A stretch of DNA of 64,000 nt from Bacillota bacterium (lineage in GTDB: Bacteria; Bacillota; Clostridia; Christensenellales; Aristaeellaceae), in NCBI GenBank assembly GCA_023444095.1, contig JAEZRP010000040.1, forward strand, positions 62,001 to 126,000. Reading direction: 5' to 3'. A program made the translations under genes and the position numbers. Of the stretch, positions 43,315 to 51,711 are shown in pieces (positions within the stretch are counted from its first letter, which is position 1; every line of letters starts with the position of its first letter). Below the pieces are notes generated by a model. The model was given only the letters and a program-made list of their open reading frames with translations, searched no databases and was not told the origin of the DNA.

Positions 43315-44133
43315 TTGGCGGCGGACGACCTGTTCATGATCTTCCATGGCCTGAAGGTGCATGTGAAGGTGGTTGAGCCGGAATCGGAACTCAAGCACCG
43401 CGTGCTTCTCCTTTCGTCGCCGATCACAAGCACGTTCAACTGGCGCAAAATCACCCCGGAGCTTTCCCAGCTCGGCTGTCTGACGGTGATGCTCGATCTG
43501 CCGGGCTTCGGAGAGAGCGCGTGCGGCGAGGGCGTGCCGCAGGATGCGGGGGTGCGCGCGAACGTGGCGTGGGGCGTCGCCGACGAGATCGACGGCGCGC
43601 TGGGCGACGCGTCCACCTGGCACCTGATCGGCCACGGAAGCGCCTGCCCGGCGATCCTGGAGATGGGCAACCTGCATCCCGATTCCGTGCGCTCGCAGGT
43701 GCTGGTCGCGCCGACGCTCGCGCAGGGCGATCTTTTTCGCGTCGGACGCATGCCGCACGAGAAGTGGTACGAAAATTACATCGAGAACCCGTCCGGCTTC
43801 CGGCGGTTCATGGACGCGCTGTTCGCGCGCCGGGCGGACGATTACATACTGGACAACATGCGCAGGCCGTTTCTGCGCGAGGGCGCGAAGGCGAGCTTTC
43901 TGAACATGCTCGGCGCGCGCGGCGCGCCCCGGCCCGCGAAGGGTTTCGCGCCGGTGATGGCGCTGTGGGGCGAGAAGGACATCCTCATGGACGAGCGTTC
44001 GAAGGCCGCGCTCAGAGCGCTCGCGCCCGAGGCCGAGACGCACCTATTCAAGACCGCCGGACACATCCCCATGGAGACCCACAGCCACGCGCTCAGGGAC
44101 TATCTCCGGGGCTGGCTCCGATACGTGGGGTGA
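43315..44133 (+). CDS. Alpha/beta-fold hydrolase
   Basis: The 272-residue protein has the alpha/beta hydrolase layout: RVLLLSSPITSTFNWRKITPEL, VMLDLPGFGES, the nucleophile elbow LIGHGSACP (GHGSA instead of the usual GxSxG), an acidic residue in MALWGEKDIL and a catalytic His in FKTAGHIPMETH. The substrate cannot be inferred. A TTG start at 43315 has GGGAGG upstream. It begins a same-strand run of hydrolase, RNA methyltransferase, oxidoreductase and UPF0340 genes with gaps of 1-4 bp. Confidence 0.85.
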   Translation: MAADDLFMIFHGLKVHVKVVEPESELKHRVLLLSSPITSTFNWRKITPELSQLGCLTVMLDLPGFGESACGEGVPQDAGVRANVAWGVADEIDGALGDASTWHLIGHGSACPAILEMGNLHPDSVRSQVLVAPTLAQGDLFRVGRMPHEKWYENYIENPSGFRRFMDALFARRADDYILDNMRRPFLREGAKASFLNMLGARGAPRPAKGFAPVMALWGEKDILMDERSKAALRALAPEAETHLFKTAGHIPMETHSHALRDYLRGWLRYVG

Positions 44134-44137
44134 TTTT

Positions 44138-44866
44138 TTGGGCAAGCTGGAACCGTACGGCAAGAAGCTTTCGTACAGTTACTGTCTGGGTCTGTTCCCC
44201 TCCTTCGCGCTGATGGAGGCGCGGCCAGACGCCGTCACGCGGCTCCTCGTCCATCCCGCGGGCGCGGGGAACGAGGGCGTCGAAAAGTTGCGCGTGCTGT
44301 GCGAGGCGCGGGGCATCCGGGCCGAGGAGGCCGAGCGCGTGCTCCGGCGCGAGTCGAAGAAGGACAATACCTTCGCCGCGCTTGTGTTCGAAAAGTACGA
44401 TTGCACTCTTAACCCAAATGCAAACCACGCGGTTCTCTGCCAGATCTCAGACGGCGGAAACCTGGGGACTGCGCTCCGCTCGCTCCTCGGCTTCGGCATC
44501 CGGGACGTCGCGGTGATCCGCCCGTGCGTCGACCTCTTTGATCCGCATGTGCTGCGCGCGTCGATGGGCGCGTTTTACAGGATGCGTGTCGCGGCGTTCG
44601 ACGATTTCGGCGCGTACCGCGCGGTCGCGGGGCGGCGGGAGCTCTATCCCTTTCTGCTGGACGGTGCGGTCCCACTATCGGAGGCCGTGAAGGGGCGCTC
44701 GGAGCCGTACTCCATGATATTCGGGAACGAGGCGTCGGGGCTGCCGACGGAATTCGCGCGGATCGGGAAAAGCGTGTTCATTCCCCAGTCGGAGGACATC
44801 GATTCCCTGAATCTCGCGGTCGCGGTGTCGATCGGCGCTTACGCGTTCACAAACGGAGGAAATTGA
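44138..44866 (+). CDS. TrmH/SpoU-family RNA methyltransferase
   Basis: The 242-residue protein has an N-terminal substrate-binding domain and the SPOUT knot: LCQISDGGNLGTALRSLLGFGI, VVLR-like ASMGAFYRM, SMIFGNEASGLP and IPQSEDIDSLNLAVAVSIGAYA, which form motifs 1-3. It 2'-O-methylates a ribose in rRNA or tRNA; the site is unknown. It uses a TTG start at 44138, 4 nt after the previous stop, with GGGGTGA upstream. Confidence 0.92.
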   Translation: MGKLEPYGKKLSYSYCLGLFPSFALMEARPDAVTRLLVHPAGAGNEGVEKLRVLCEARGIRAEEAERVLRRESKKDNTFAALVFEKYDCTLNPNANHAVLCQISDGGNLGTALRSLLGFGIRDVAVIRPCVDLFDPHVLRASMGAFYRMRVAAFDDFGAYRAVAGRRELYPFLLDGAVPLSEAVKGRSEPYSMIFGNEASGLPTEFARIGKSVFIPQSEDIDSLNLAVAVSIGAYAFTNGGN

Positions 44867-44868
44867 AA

Positions 44869-45900
44869 ATGCGACAGTTCAGGGTGGGCCTCGTCGGCTG
44901 CGGGGGCATCAGCTCCGCGCACATCCCCGCGCTCATGAGGATGGAGAACGTGACGATCGCGGCGGTGTGCGATCCAAAGGAAGACCGGGCGCGCGCTGCG
45001 GCGGAGAAAACGGGCGCCGGGATCGCGCGGGATTTTGACGAGATGATCGCGCGGCCGGACATCGACGCGGTTCATATCCTCACGCCCCACTACCTGCACG
45101 CGCCCATGGCGATCGCGGCGCTTGGAGCCGGGAAACACGTCCTCACCGAGAAGCCCATGGCGACGACCCTCCCCGACGCGCGGGCGATGATCGCCGCTTC
45201 GCGCGCGTCGACGGCTCGGCTCGGGGTCATCTTCCAGAACCGCTACAACCCCGCCACGCTTGAGCTGAAAAGGCTCGTGGCCTCCAAAGAGGGCGGCGCG
45301 CTGATCGGCGCGCGCGCGACGGTCGCGTGGAAGCGCGAGGCGCCCTACTACCTCGAATCCGGCTGGCGCGGCCAAATGGCGACCGAGGGCGGCGGGAGCC
45401 TCATTAACCAGTCCATCCACACGCTGGACCTTCTCTCCTACATCGCGGGGCGGCCCATCGCGCGCGTGCGCGGGCATATCTCGACCGATCTTTTGAGCGG
45501 CGCGGTCGAGGTGGAGACGAGTTGCCACGCCGTCGCGGAATATGAAGGCGGCGGGCGGGTCGTCATCTTCACGACGAACGACTACGCGCTCGACGCGCCT
45601 GTCGAGATCGAGTTCGCGTGCGAGAAGAGGCGCTGGATGATCGTGGGCGACGAGCTCTACGACGCGACCGACGGGATGCATTTGCTCCTCGGCGGGAAGG
45701 ACCCGGCCGTCGCCGAAAAGGCGTACTGGGGCGCGGGCCATTTGGCCGAGTTGCGGGACTTCTACGACTGCCTCGAGACCGGACGTCCCTTCCTGCTCGA
45801 GGGTGCGGCGGGCTATCCCGCGCTCAACCTCGTGAAGGCGATTCAGGCGTCCTCCGCCGCGGGCGAATGGGTTTCCCTCGACGATCCGAAGGAGATATGA
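44869..45900 (+). CDS. Gfo/Idh/MocA-family oxidoreductase
   Basis: The 343-residue protein has an N-terminal Rossmann fold, VGLVGCGGISSAHIPALMRM, the conserved EKP in HVLTEKPMATTLPDA that positions the nicotinamide, and a C-terminal beta-sheet domain. QSIHTLDLLSYIAGRPIARVRG is the usual catalytic region with HTLD. The family oxidises or reduces sugars and inositols with NAD(P). ATG at 44869 lies 8 nt after GGAGGA. It overlaps the end of the RNA methyltransferase region closely, so it is in the same operon. Confidence 0.93.
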   Translation: MRQFRVGLVGCGGISSAHIPALMRMENVTIAAVCDPKEDRARAAAEKTGAGIARDFDEMIARPDIDAVHILTPHYLHAPMAIAALGAGKHVLTEKPMATTLPDARAMIAASRASTARLGVIFQNRYNPATLELKRLVASKEGGALIGARATVAWKREAPYYLESGWRGQMATEGGGSLINQSIHTLDLLSYIAGRPIARVRGHISTDLLSGAVEVETSCHAVAEYEGGGRVVIFTTNDYALDAPVEIEFACEKRRWMIVGDELYDATDGMHLLLGGKDPAVAEKAYWGAGHLAELRDFYDCLETGRPFLLEGAAGYPALNLVKAIQASSAAGEWVSLDDPKEI

Positions 45901-45901
45901 T

Positions 45902-46444
45902 ATGGATTATTTCAAAGAGGCGCACGACGCGGCGGCGGAGCTCTTTCATGCCGACGCGAAGCACTTCAACCCCGTAAAACTCATGGTAGTCGGCGCGTCG
46001 TCCAGCGAGGTCGGCGGCGGAATGATCGGCCACGCCTCGTCATATGAAATAGGCGAGCGCATCGCGGAGGGCATCCTCGCGGCAGCAGCCGAGCTCCACT
46101 TCGACTGCGCTTTCCAGTGCTGCGAACACCTCAACCGCGCGCTCGTCCTGGAGCGCCGCGTCGCCGAGGCGCGCGGTTACGAGATCGTGTGCGTCGTGCC
46201 CCAGCCCAAGGCCGGCGGCTCCGTCGCCACCGCCGCCTTCAAGCGCATGGCCGATCCCGCCGTCGTCGAGCTCGTCTCGGCAGACGCCGGCCTCGACATC
46301 GGTCGAACCATGATCGGCATGCACCTGCGCCGCGTCGCCGTGCCCGTCCGCCTCAAGACCGACCGCGTCGGCGAGGCCATCGTCATCGCCGCTCGCACCC
46401 GGCCGAGACTCGTGGGGGGAGAACGGGCAAGGTACGAGGAATAA
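45902..46444 (+). CDS. UPF0340 (TIGR01440) protein
   Basis: The 180-residue protein matches UPF0340: LMVVGASSSEVGGGMIGHASSYEIGERI, FQCCEHLNRALVLER and VPQPKAGGSVATAAFKRM. It is a common Firmicute protein (YwlG in Bacillus) of unknown function, often near glyA and sugar-phosphate genes. GATATG overlap shows that it starts 1 nt after the oxidoreductase stop. A palindromic repeat pair follows it. Confidence 0.92.
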   Translation: MDYFKEAHDAAAELFHADAKHFNPVKLMVVGASSSEVGGGMIGHASSYEIGERIAEGILAAAAELHFDCAFQCCEHLNRALVLERRVAEARGYEIVCVVPQPKAGGSVATAAFKRMADPAVVELVSADAGLDIGRTMIGMHLRRVAVPVRLKTDRVGEAIVIAARTRPRLVGGERARYEE

Positions 46445-46445
46445 C

Positions 46446-46700
46446 GATAACGCCTGGGGCGCTGTCCCCGGACCTCCGCTCAAGGGACATCCCCTTGAGA
46501 ACCCCATATAAGGAAAACATGATCTTTGGCCGTCGCGCTTTGCGGCCCGGCCCCGCCCACGCGAACCGGGAGATAATCGTTCGTGCGCCACAGGCCCCCG
46601 AACGACCGACAAATGCATATTACCAATTAAGCATGGGATTTCAGGTCCTGTGCCCTTTTGCGGAGTTCGGGGCGGCACCCGTTCCCTCGTTCCCCCAGTC
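46446..46700. repeat. Dispersed palindromic repeat, paired-arm copy D
   Basis: The left arm (46446-46510) has AACGCCTGGGGCGCTGTCCC and the hairpin CTCAAGGGACATCCCCTTGAG. The right arm (46631-46700) is a diverged inverse (GGGATTTCAGGTCC onward, ending near the ribosome site of the next gene). The 120 bp between hold a GC-rich block and no gene. Confidence 0.65.
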
Positions 46701-46716
46701 CCCCGGAGGTGATGGC

Positions 46717-48267
46717 ATGTACTTTCAGGCGCTGGAGGCGTCGGCTGAAATTCGGACGGAGCTTGCGGAGATTGCGCGCGCGGCGGGCGCTTCGCAGGTT
46801 GGCCTTCGCGCGGACTACGGGCGGGCGCTGAAGCGGGCGCACGCGGACATGCCGCTCTCCGAGCGGGGAAGCGCTTCGTATCTGGAGGTCAGGCGCGCGC
46901 GGCGCGCGGATCTGGAGGCGATCGCGCGGACGGGCATGCCCGCGGAAAGCCTTGACAAGGCGCGAGACCTGATCTGCGCGATCGCGGAGGAATCCGCGTG
47001 GGCGGAGAACCCGGAGACGCCGTTCGAGGACGACATGCGCCCGACGATCGACCTCATGGCGGCGCGCACGGCATGCCTGTTCGCGTGGGGAAAGCGCGCC
47101 GGGCACCTGGACGCGCGCACGGAGGGGCGGATGCTGTTCGAGACGCGCAGGCGCGTGTTCACGCCGCTGATCGCGCACGAGGACTACCCCTGTCTGCGCG
47201 GTGACGCCCCGAACGCGCTCGCAACGCTCGCGGAGGCGCTGGTTGCGGCGCTGCTTCTCGAGACGGACAACGCGCGGCTGTACGCGCTGATCCGGCGCGT
47301 CGCGCGCGCGATGGACGAGCAGATCGACCGCGCATCGCGCCCCCCTCTCGCGGACGCGCTGACGGACCGCGCGGCTTTGGCGGCGGCGTGGCGGCTCGTT
47401 CGCAAGATCGCCGGGCCGTCGGCGCTCGGGCGCGCGCTTCCGAAAGCGGAGTGGCTGGACGAGTTCCTGATGGCGCATCTGGGCGGCACGGCGTTCGTCG
47501 ATCCCATGGGCGAGGGCGTGCGCGCGGGATTGAACGGCGCGGACCTCGCGCTTCTGGGCGAGGCGGGCGGTGATGAAGCGGTGCGCGCGCTCGGCGCACA
47601 GCTCTTCCGGGCAAATCCCGAGCCGCTGTCCTCGCTCACCGCGCGCATGCTGATCGACATTGAGGCAAACATGGCGCAGGGCGTGGTGCCCCGGCTCCGG
47701 CACGCCGCGTTGCCGGACGCCTCGCTTATGTCCGTGCGCGGCGGGGGCATGCTCCTTGTCATGCACGCGGGCGGGCGCGGCAACGCAGGCGGCGTGTGCG
47801 CCTATGTGGAGTCGACGCCGGTGCTCGTGACCTTCCCCGGAGACGCGCCGGTTCTGAACGGCGTCCGGCAGTCCGAAAAGGCCGGCCTCGGCGACTGCGC
47901 GTTTGGCGACGCGCGGGCCGACCTTTCCATGGACATGACGGCGCTCTATCCTGGCAGCGGCATCCGGTTTTTCCAGCGCACGCTGATGTTCGACCGCGCG
48001 GAGGGCATATCGCGGCTCATCGACATCGTGGAGTCCGGTGCGGAGGGGACGATCCGCTACGCGTTCGTGACACCCTATGCTCCCGCACGGCTGGAGAACG
48101 GCGCGCGCATGGGCATCGGCATGCTCTCGTGGGAAGGCGCGCCCGCCGCCTCCATCCGTCGCGTGCCCGGCAGAGGCGCGTTCCCGGACGGGCTCTACCT
48201 CGTGGAATTGGAGTACCCCCTCGCACCGGGCAGCAACTATCTGAATTTTGTCATTGAAAGGGCGTGA
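46717..48267 (+). CDS. Heparinase II/III-like protein
   Basis: The 516-residue protein has an N-terminal alpha-helical toroid (FTPLIAHEDYPCLRGDAPNALATLAEALVAALLL) and a C-terminal beta-sheet domain (MSVRGGGMLLVMHAGGRGNAGGV, SGIRFFQRTLMFDRAEGISRLIDIVE), the arrangement of heparinase II/III and alginate lyase family proteins. Catalytic Tyr/His could not be assigned with confidence, so it may be inactive or act on another polymer. ATG at 46717 follows CGGAGGTG; the longer open frame from 46117 runs through the repeat and is not used. Confidence 0.6.
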   Translation: MYFQALEASAEIRTELAEIARAAGASQVGLRADYGRALKRAHADMPLSERGSASYLEVRRARRADLEAIARTGMPAESLDKARDLICAIAEESAWAENPETPFEDDMRPTIDLMAARTACLFAWGKRAGHLDARTEGRMLFETRRRVFTPLIAHEDYPCLRGDAPNALATLAEALVAALLLETDNARLYALIRRVARAMDEQIDRASRPPLADALTDRAALAAAWRLVRKIAGPSALGRALPKAEWLDEFLMAHLGGTAFVDPMGEGVRAGLNGADLALLGEAGGDEAVRALGAQLFRANPEPLSSLTARMLIDIEANMAQGVVPRLRHAALPDASLMSVRGGGMLLVMHAGGRGNAGGVCAYVESTPVLVTFPGDAPVLNGVRQSEKAGLGDCAFGDARADLSMDMTALYPGSGIRFFQRTLMFDRAEGISRLIDIVESGAEGTIRYAFVTPYAPARLENGARMGIGMLSWEGAPAASIRRVPGRGAFPDGLYLVELEYPLAPGSNYLNFVIERA

Positions 48268-48272
48268 AACGG

Positions 48273-48710
48273 ATGGAAATCAAATTGCGTGCGATCGACA
48301 GGAGCCTGTGGGAGGCCTGCTGCATGCTGAAGGTCTCGGAAGGGCAGCGCAAATTCGTCGCGCCAAACGCGTTTTCACTCGCGCAGGCGGCTTACGAGCC
48401 GGATACCTACCCGCTCGGCATCCTCGCGGACGGCGCGCTGGTGGGCTTTGCCATGTACGGGTTTGACAGCGACATGAACCAGTGGAACATGTGCAGGCTG
48501 ATGGTGGACGAGAATCACCAGAAGAAGGGCATCGGCGAAAGGGCGATCCGGCTCCTGCTGGATTATGTGACCGCCCGGCACGGCCATGTGTCGTTTCATA
48601 CCAGCGCCGAGCCGGAAAACGCCGTCGCCATTGCCCTGTATGAGAAGATGGGTTTTGAAAAAACGGGCGCGATGATCGAAGGCGAAGTGGACATGAGGAT
48701 TCAACTATAG
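48273..48710 (+). CDS. GNAT polyamine acetyltransferase (BltD-like)
   Basis: The 145-residue protein has the GNAT core with LRAIDRSLWEACCMLKVSEGQRKFVAPNAFSLAQA, YPLGILADGALVGFAMYGF and the acetyl-CoA loop VDENHQKKGIGERAIRLLL, ending EPENAVAIALYEKMGFEKTG. The N-terminal half resembles the spermine/spermidine acetyltransferases of the BltD type. It starts 5 nt after the heparinase-like gene. A GTG at 48264 is an alternative start. Confidence 0.85.
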   Translation: MEIKLRAIDRSLWEACCMLKVSEGQRKFVAPNAFSLAQAAYEPDTYPLGILADGALVGFAMYGFDSDMNQWNMCRLMVDENHQKKGIGERAIRLLLDYVTARHGHVSFHTSAEPENAVAIALYEKMGFEKTGAMIEGEVDMRIQL

Positions 48711-48751
48711 CAGGTCCACAAAAAGACTTGTACCCAGTCATTCTCCAAAAC

Positions 48752-48798
48752 GATGCGTCGTCGCCCCGCGGGCCCTGGCCCCGGGACAACGACGCATC
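48752..48798. repeat. Imperfect inverted repeat, repeat-interior type
   Basis: ATGCGTCGT and ACGACGCAT flank a GC core with CCCCGCGGGCCCTGGCCCCGGG. The GGGCCC core and GACG/CGTC flanks resemble the inner hairpin of the paired-arm repeats. The 180-bp gap between the GNAT and nagB genes shows nothing else. Confidence 0.5.
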
Positions 48799-48890
48799 AA
48801 TGCTTCAGCTTTCAACCCAGCAAGGGAAATCATCGGGCGTCAAATCTTTGGCGGGAGCGCGAGGACAGAACACCCACCGTCCTTCTCCCC

Positions 48891-49604
48891 CTACAGCTCC
48901 GCCGCGGCCTCACGGTCGAGCAGGATCTGGCAGTTGGGATGGACGCGGAGGATGGAGGCGGGCATGCGGGGGACGATTGGCCCCTCGATGGCGGCCTTGA
49001 CGGTCTGGGCCTTGTTTTTGCCGGTGGCGACGAGAATGATGCGCCGCGCGGAGAGAATGGTGCCGATGCCCATTGAAATGGCGGAGCGGGGCACCTCGTC
49101 GACGGAGGAGAAGAACCGCGCGTTGTCGCGGATGGTGTTCTCGGTCAACGGGACGATATTGGTGGGATAGACGAACTGGTCGCCCGGTTCGTTGAAGCCG
49201 ATGTGGCCGTTGGAGCCGATGCCCAAAAGTTGCAGATCGATCCCGCCTGCCGCGGCAATCATCCTGTCGTACCCGTCCGGGTCGGGATTTACGCCGTTTG
49301 GCACGTGTGTGTTGGCCTTTTCGATGTTGATGTGGTCGAAGAGCCGCTCGTTCATGAACCGCCGATAGCTGCATGGGTGATCGGGTGCGAGTCCGATATA
49401 CTCGTCGAGATTGAAGCTCACGACTTTGGAAAAATCGATCAGCCCATCCTTGCAGAGCTTGATGAGCTCGTCGTAACAGGGCACAGGCGTCGAGCCCGTG
49501 GCGAGGCCGATGACCGCGCCGTCGCGCTTCATGATCTCGGAAGCAAACACCATGGCAGCCGCGCGCGCCACGTCGCGCGCGGTTTCATAAACGCAAACTT
49601 TCAT
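48891..49604 (-). CDS. nagB: Glucosamine-6-phosphate deaminase
   Basis: The 237-residue protein has GLATGSTPVPCYDELIKL, VVSFNLDEYIGL and LLGIGSNGHIGFNEPGDQF, which hold the phosphate loop and active-site Asp/His of NagB. It converts glucosamine-6-phosphate to fructose-6-phosphate and ammonia, feeding amino sugars into glycolysis, opposite in effect to the GlmM/GlmU-like pair at 12.4-14.5 kb. AAGGAGCG precedes the ATG. No nagA lies next to it. Confidence 0.96.
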   Translation of the reverse strand: MKVCVYETARDVARAAAMVFASEIMKRDGAVIGLATGSTPVPCYDELIKLCKDGLIDFSKVVSFNLDEYIGLAPDHPCSYRRFMNERLFDHINIEKANTHVPNGVNPDPDGYDRMIAAAGGIDLQLLGIGSNGHIGFNEPGDQFVYPTNIVPLTENTIRDNARFFSSVDEVPRSAISMGIGTILSARRIILVATGKNKAQTVKAAIEGPIVPRMPASILRVHPNCQILLDREAAAEL

Positions 49605-49616
49605 CTGAGACGCTCC

Positions 49617-50618
49617 TTATTTCCCGTTCAATTCCATGGACAGATACTGCATGTCGATGAGCTGCACGCCGTCCACGATGATGGGATCTTCATAATTGTC
49701 GACGAAGAAATTGGGTTCCACATAGTCGGGCAGAAAACCGAACTTCTCGTAGTAGGGGATCATGGACCGGTCGGTACCGACGTACATCCTCCGGTACCTC
49801 GGCGCGCAAAGCCGGATCGCGTGCCGGATCAGCTCGCCCGCGTACCCTTTGCCGCGTGCGTCGGCGTCGGTCGCGAGAGACTTGATCTCGATGTGCCCGT
49901 CCGCGCGCTGATAGAGCACGATCTCGCTCACCGCGCGTCCGCTCTCGAGGAGCACGTACATCTCGCCCTTGTCGAGGTATCGCTCGACTGCCCGGATCTC
50001 GGGATCCGCCTCGAGGAGCAGCGGCATGAACTCGCGCTTTCCGGAGGTAATGCGCCGAATCTCCCGGGGTGCGAGCTCGCCCTTTTGCCAGTGCTTGCGG
50101 CAGAGCGCGACGTAGCTCTCGCTGCCGCCGAGCATGATCTGCTCGCCTTCCTTGGTCACGCGCCCGCCCACCACGCGCGTGTTGCAGATGGCCTTGCGAC
50201 CGCACCAGCACACGGTCTTGAGTTCCTCGATGGAATCCGCCCACGCGAGAAGCCACTGGCTCCCCTCGAAGAGGTTCCCCTGAAAATCCGCGCGCAAGCC
50301 GTAGCAGATGACGGGGATGTCGAGATCGTCCGCGATCCGAACGAGCGACGCGACCTGCGATTTCGTCATGAACTGCGCCTCGTCCACGATTACGCAGTCG
50401 TACCGACTTACGTCGATCTCCGATAGCTCCTCGACGAACCTGCAAGGCGCCGACAGACCCGAGCGCGAGCCCACCACGCGCGCGCCGTCGCGGTCATCCA
50501 AGCGCGGCTTGAGCATCAGCGCCGATTGCCCCCGCTCCTGGTAGTTATATTGCACCATGATGGCGTTCGCGGTCTTGCTCGAACCCATCGCGCCATACCG
50601 GAAATATAGCTTGGCCAT
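49617..50618 (-). CDS. tdk: Thymidine kinase fused to a GNAT acetyltransferase domain
   Basis: Residues 1-190 are a type II thymidine kinase: the phosphate loop GAMGSSKT, VIVDEAQFM, YGLRADFQG and a zinc knuckle (CWCGRKAICNTR with CRKHW). Residues 195-333 are a GNAT domain (REIRRITSGKREFMPLLLEA, ATDADARGKGYAGELIRHAI, MIPYYEKFGFLPDYVEPNFF). Normal thymidine kinases end near residue 195, and the frame continues without interruption, so this is a genuine fusion. The kinase makes dTMP from thymidine; the acetyltransferase substrate is unknown. It lies 12 bp upstream of nagB on the same strand. Confidence 0.9.
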   Translation of the reverse strand: MAKLYFRYGAMGSSKTANAIMVQYNYQERGQSALMLKPRLDDRDGARVVGSRSGLSAPCRFVEELSEIDVSRYDCVIVDEAQFMTKSQVASLVRIADDLDIPVICYGLRADFQGNLFEGSQWLLAWADSIEELKTVCWCGRKAICNTRVVGGRVTKEGEQIMLGGSESYVALCRKHWQKGELAPREIRRITSGKREFMPLLLEADPEIRAVERYLDKGEMYVLLESGRAVSEIVLYQRADGHIEIKSLATDADARGKGYAGELIRHAIRLCAPRYRRMYVGTDRSMIPYYEKFGFLPDYVEPNFFVDNYEDPIIVDGVQLIDMQYLSMELNGK

Positions 50619-50746
50619 TGGATACCCCCCGTCCTCGTCTTTCGCACATATACAATTATAGCCATTCGCCCGTCGTTTTCAAGTATTGACACAGGTCCAA
50701 AAAAGTGGTATTGGCCGTCGATATTTTACCCCGCGTTCGAAGCGCG

Positions 50747-50774
50747 AAAAAGCCCCGCAGAATTTCCGCGGGGC
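50747..50774 (-). terminator. Rho-independent terminator, minus strand
   Basis: GCCCCGC (50752-50758) pairs with GCGGGGC (50768-50774); in the minus-strand direction the hairpin is followed by five T (A-run 50747-50751). It ends the transcript of the secreted protein at 50867-51556. Confidence 0.85.
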
Positions 50775-50819
50775 GAGAAAGGCGGGCGAGCACGCGCGGG
50801 ATTTCTGAGGATTGCTCCA

Positions 50820-50870
50820 GGCTATCCCGCACAGGGCATGCGCGTGCGGTATTTGTGCGGATAGACCTAG
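50820..50870. repeat. Short repeat family 2, compact copy
   Basis: The sequence GCTATCCCGCACAGGGCATG, then CGCGTGC, GGTATTTGTGCGGATAG and CCTAG, forms a hairpin-like unit (CTATCCCGCAC against GTGCGGATAG). It is the compact counterpart of the split copy at 14501-14667. It ends at the stop codon of the gene at 50867. Confidence 0.6.
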
Positions 50871-51556
50871 TAAGGATTCTCGTAGGCGATGGCGTCGGCG
50901 CTCGCGGGAACCAACCCGTTCGCGTCGAAGTACGCAAGCGTGTCGTCGGGCAGGGTAACGCGCATGAGAACCGTGCCGCCCGCCGGGATACCGATGGAGT
51001 AGGTGGAGGAGTAGTTGGTGTAGAGAAGCTGACCCTCCGCGTCCTTGAGCGCGTAGACGCAATAGAAATCGTACGTGGGGGCATCCGTCTCGTTGGTGAT
51101 CTCGGCCGTCATGTAGTTGTACGTCCAGTAGCCGTCCTGAACGCCCGGCTCGTAGGTCCCCATGGCCTTCAAAAGCTTCGTCTCGCCCGAGGAACCCTTT
51201 CCGGTCACGGTCAGCACGTAGTCCGCAACCTCGGCGGCGGTGGCCGCGTTTTCGGGATACATGGAGACGTAGATGTAGCCCTTCTCGCCCGGGGCGAGCA
51301 CGGCGGGGTAGCAATAGACGTAATCGGTCGAATCGATGGTGTTGCCGTCCGCGTCGAAGAGCTCGACCAGGCCCGCGCTGAACTCGACGGGCTTGTCGCC
51401 CGTGTTCTCCACCTCGGCGTAGACCTCGACGTCGACGGATCCGTACGAATCAAGGGCGATCATGCGCTCCTGATTGACGGTGAGCTTGCCTGCCGCGAAT
51501 GCGGGCGCACAGGCGAGGGAAAGTGCCAATGCGATGACGATAATCCGCTTGAGCAT
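50867..51556 (-). CDS. Secreted protein of unknown function (FxLYD-like)
   Basis: The 229-residue protein has a signal peptide (LKRIIVIALALSLACAPAFA) and two beta-sandwich-like repeats with VDVEVYAEVENTGDKPVEFSAGLVELFDADGN and YNYMTAEITNETDAPTYDFYCVYALKDAEG, the second resembling FxLYD domains of Firmicute surface proteins. A cell-envelope or adhesion role is plausible, but no catalytic motif is seen. GGAGGGG precedes the ATG. Confidence 0.78.
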   Translation of the reverse strand: MLKRIIVIALALSLACAPAFAAGKLTVNQERMIALDSYGSVDVEVYAEVENTGDKPVEFSAGLVELFDADGNTIDSTDYVYCYPAVLAPGEKGYIYVSMYPENAATAAEVADYVLTVTGKGSSGETKLLKAMGTYEPGVQDGYWTYNYMTAEITNETDAPTYDFYCVYALKDAEGQLLYTNYSSTYSIGIPAGGTVLMRVTLPDDTLAYFDANGLVPASADAIAYENPY

Positions 51557-51663
51557 GTGAATACCCCTCCTTTGGAATAATATAGCATTTCCTATGCGCG
51601 CGGTCAATCTTTTGCCCAAAATATTGCGTTTGATGATTGATTGAAATGATTGGGCGGGCGATG

Positions 51664-51692
51664 ATGGCAATCCGCGCGGAAACCCTTATAAT
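51664..51692 (+). promoter_or_regulatory. Candidate promoter for the GH25 gene
   Basis: ATGGCA (51664-51669) and a perfect TATAAT (51687-51692) are 17 bp apart; the -10 is excellent and the -35 weak. The ATG at 51712 follows within 20 nt. Confidence 0.6.
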
Positions 51693-51711
51693 GGAGCAAG
51701 GGGGGATGTTC

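Noticed and set aside
46117..46716. N-terminal extension of the heparinase-like frame
   Set aside because: It runs through the UPF0340 gene and the palindromic repeat; the ATG at 46717 has a clear ribosome site.
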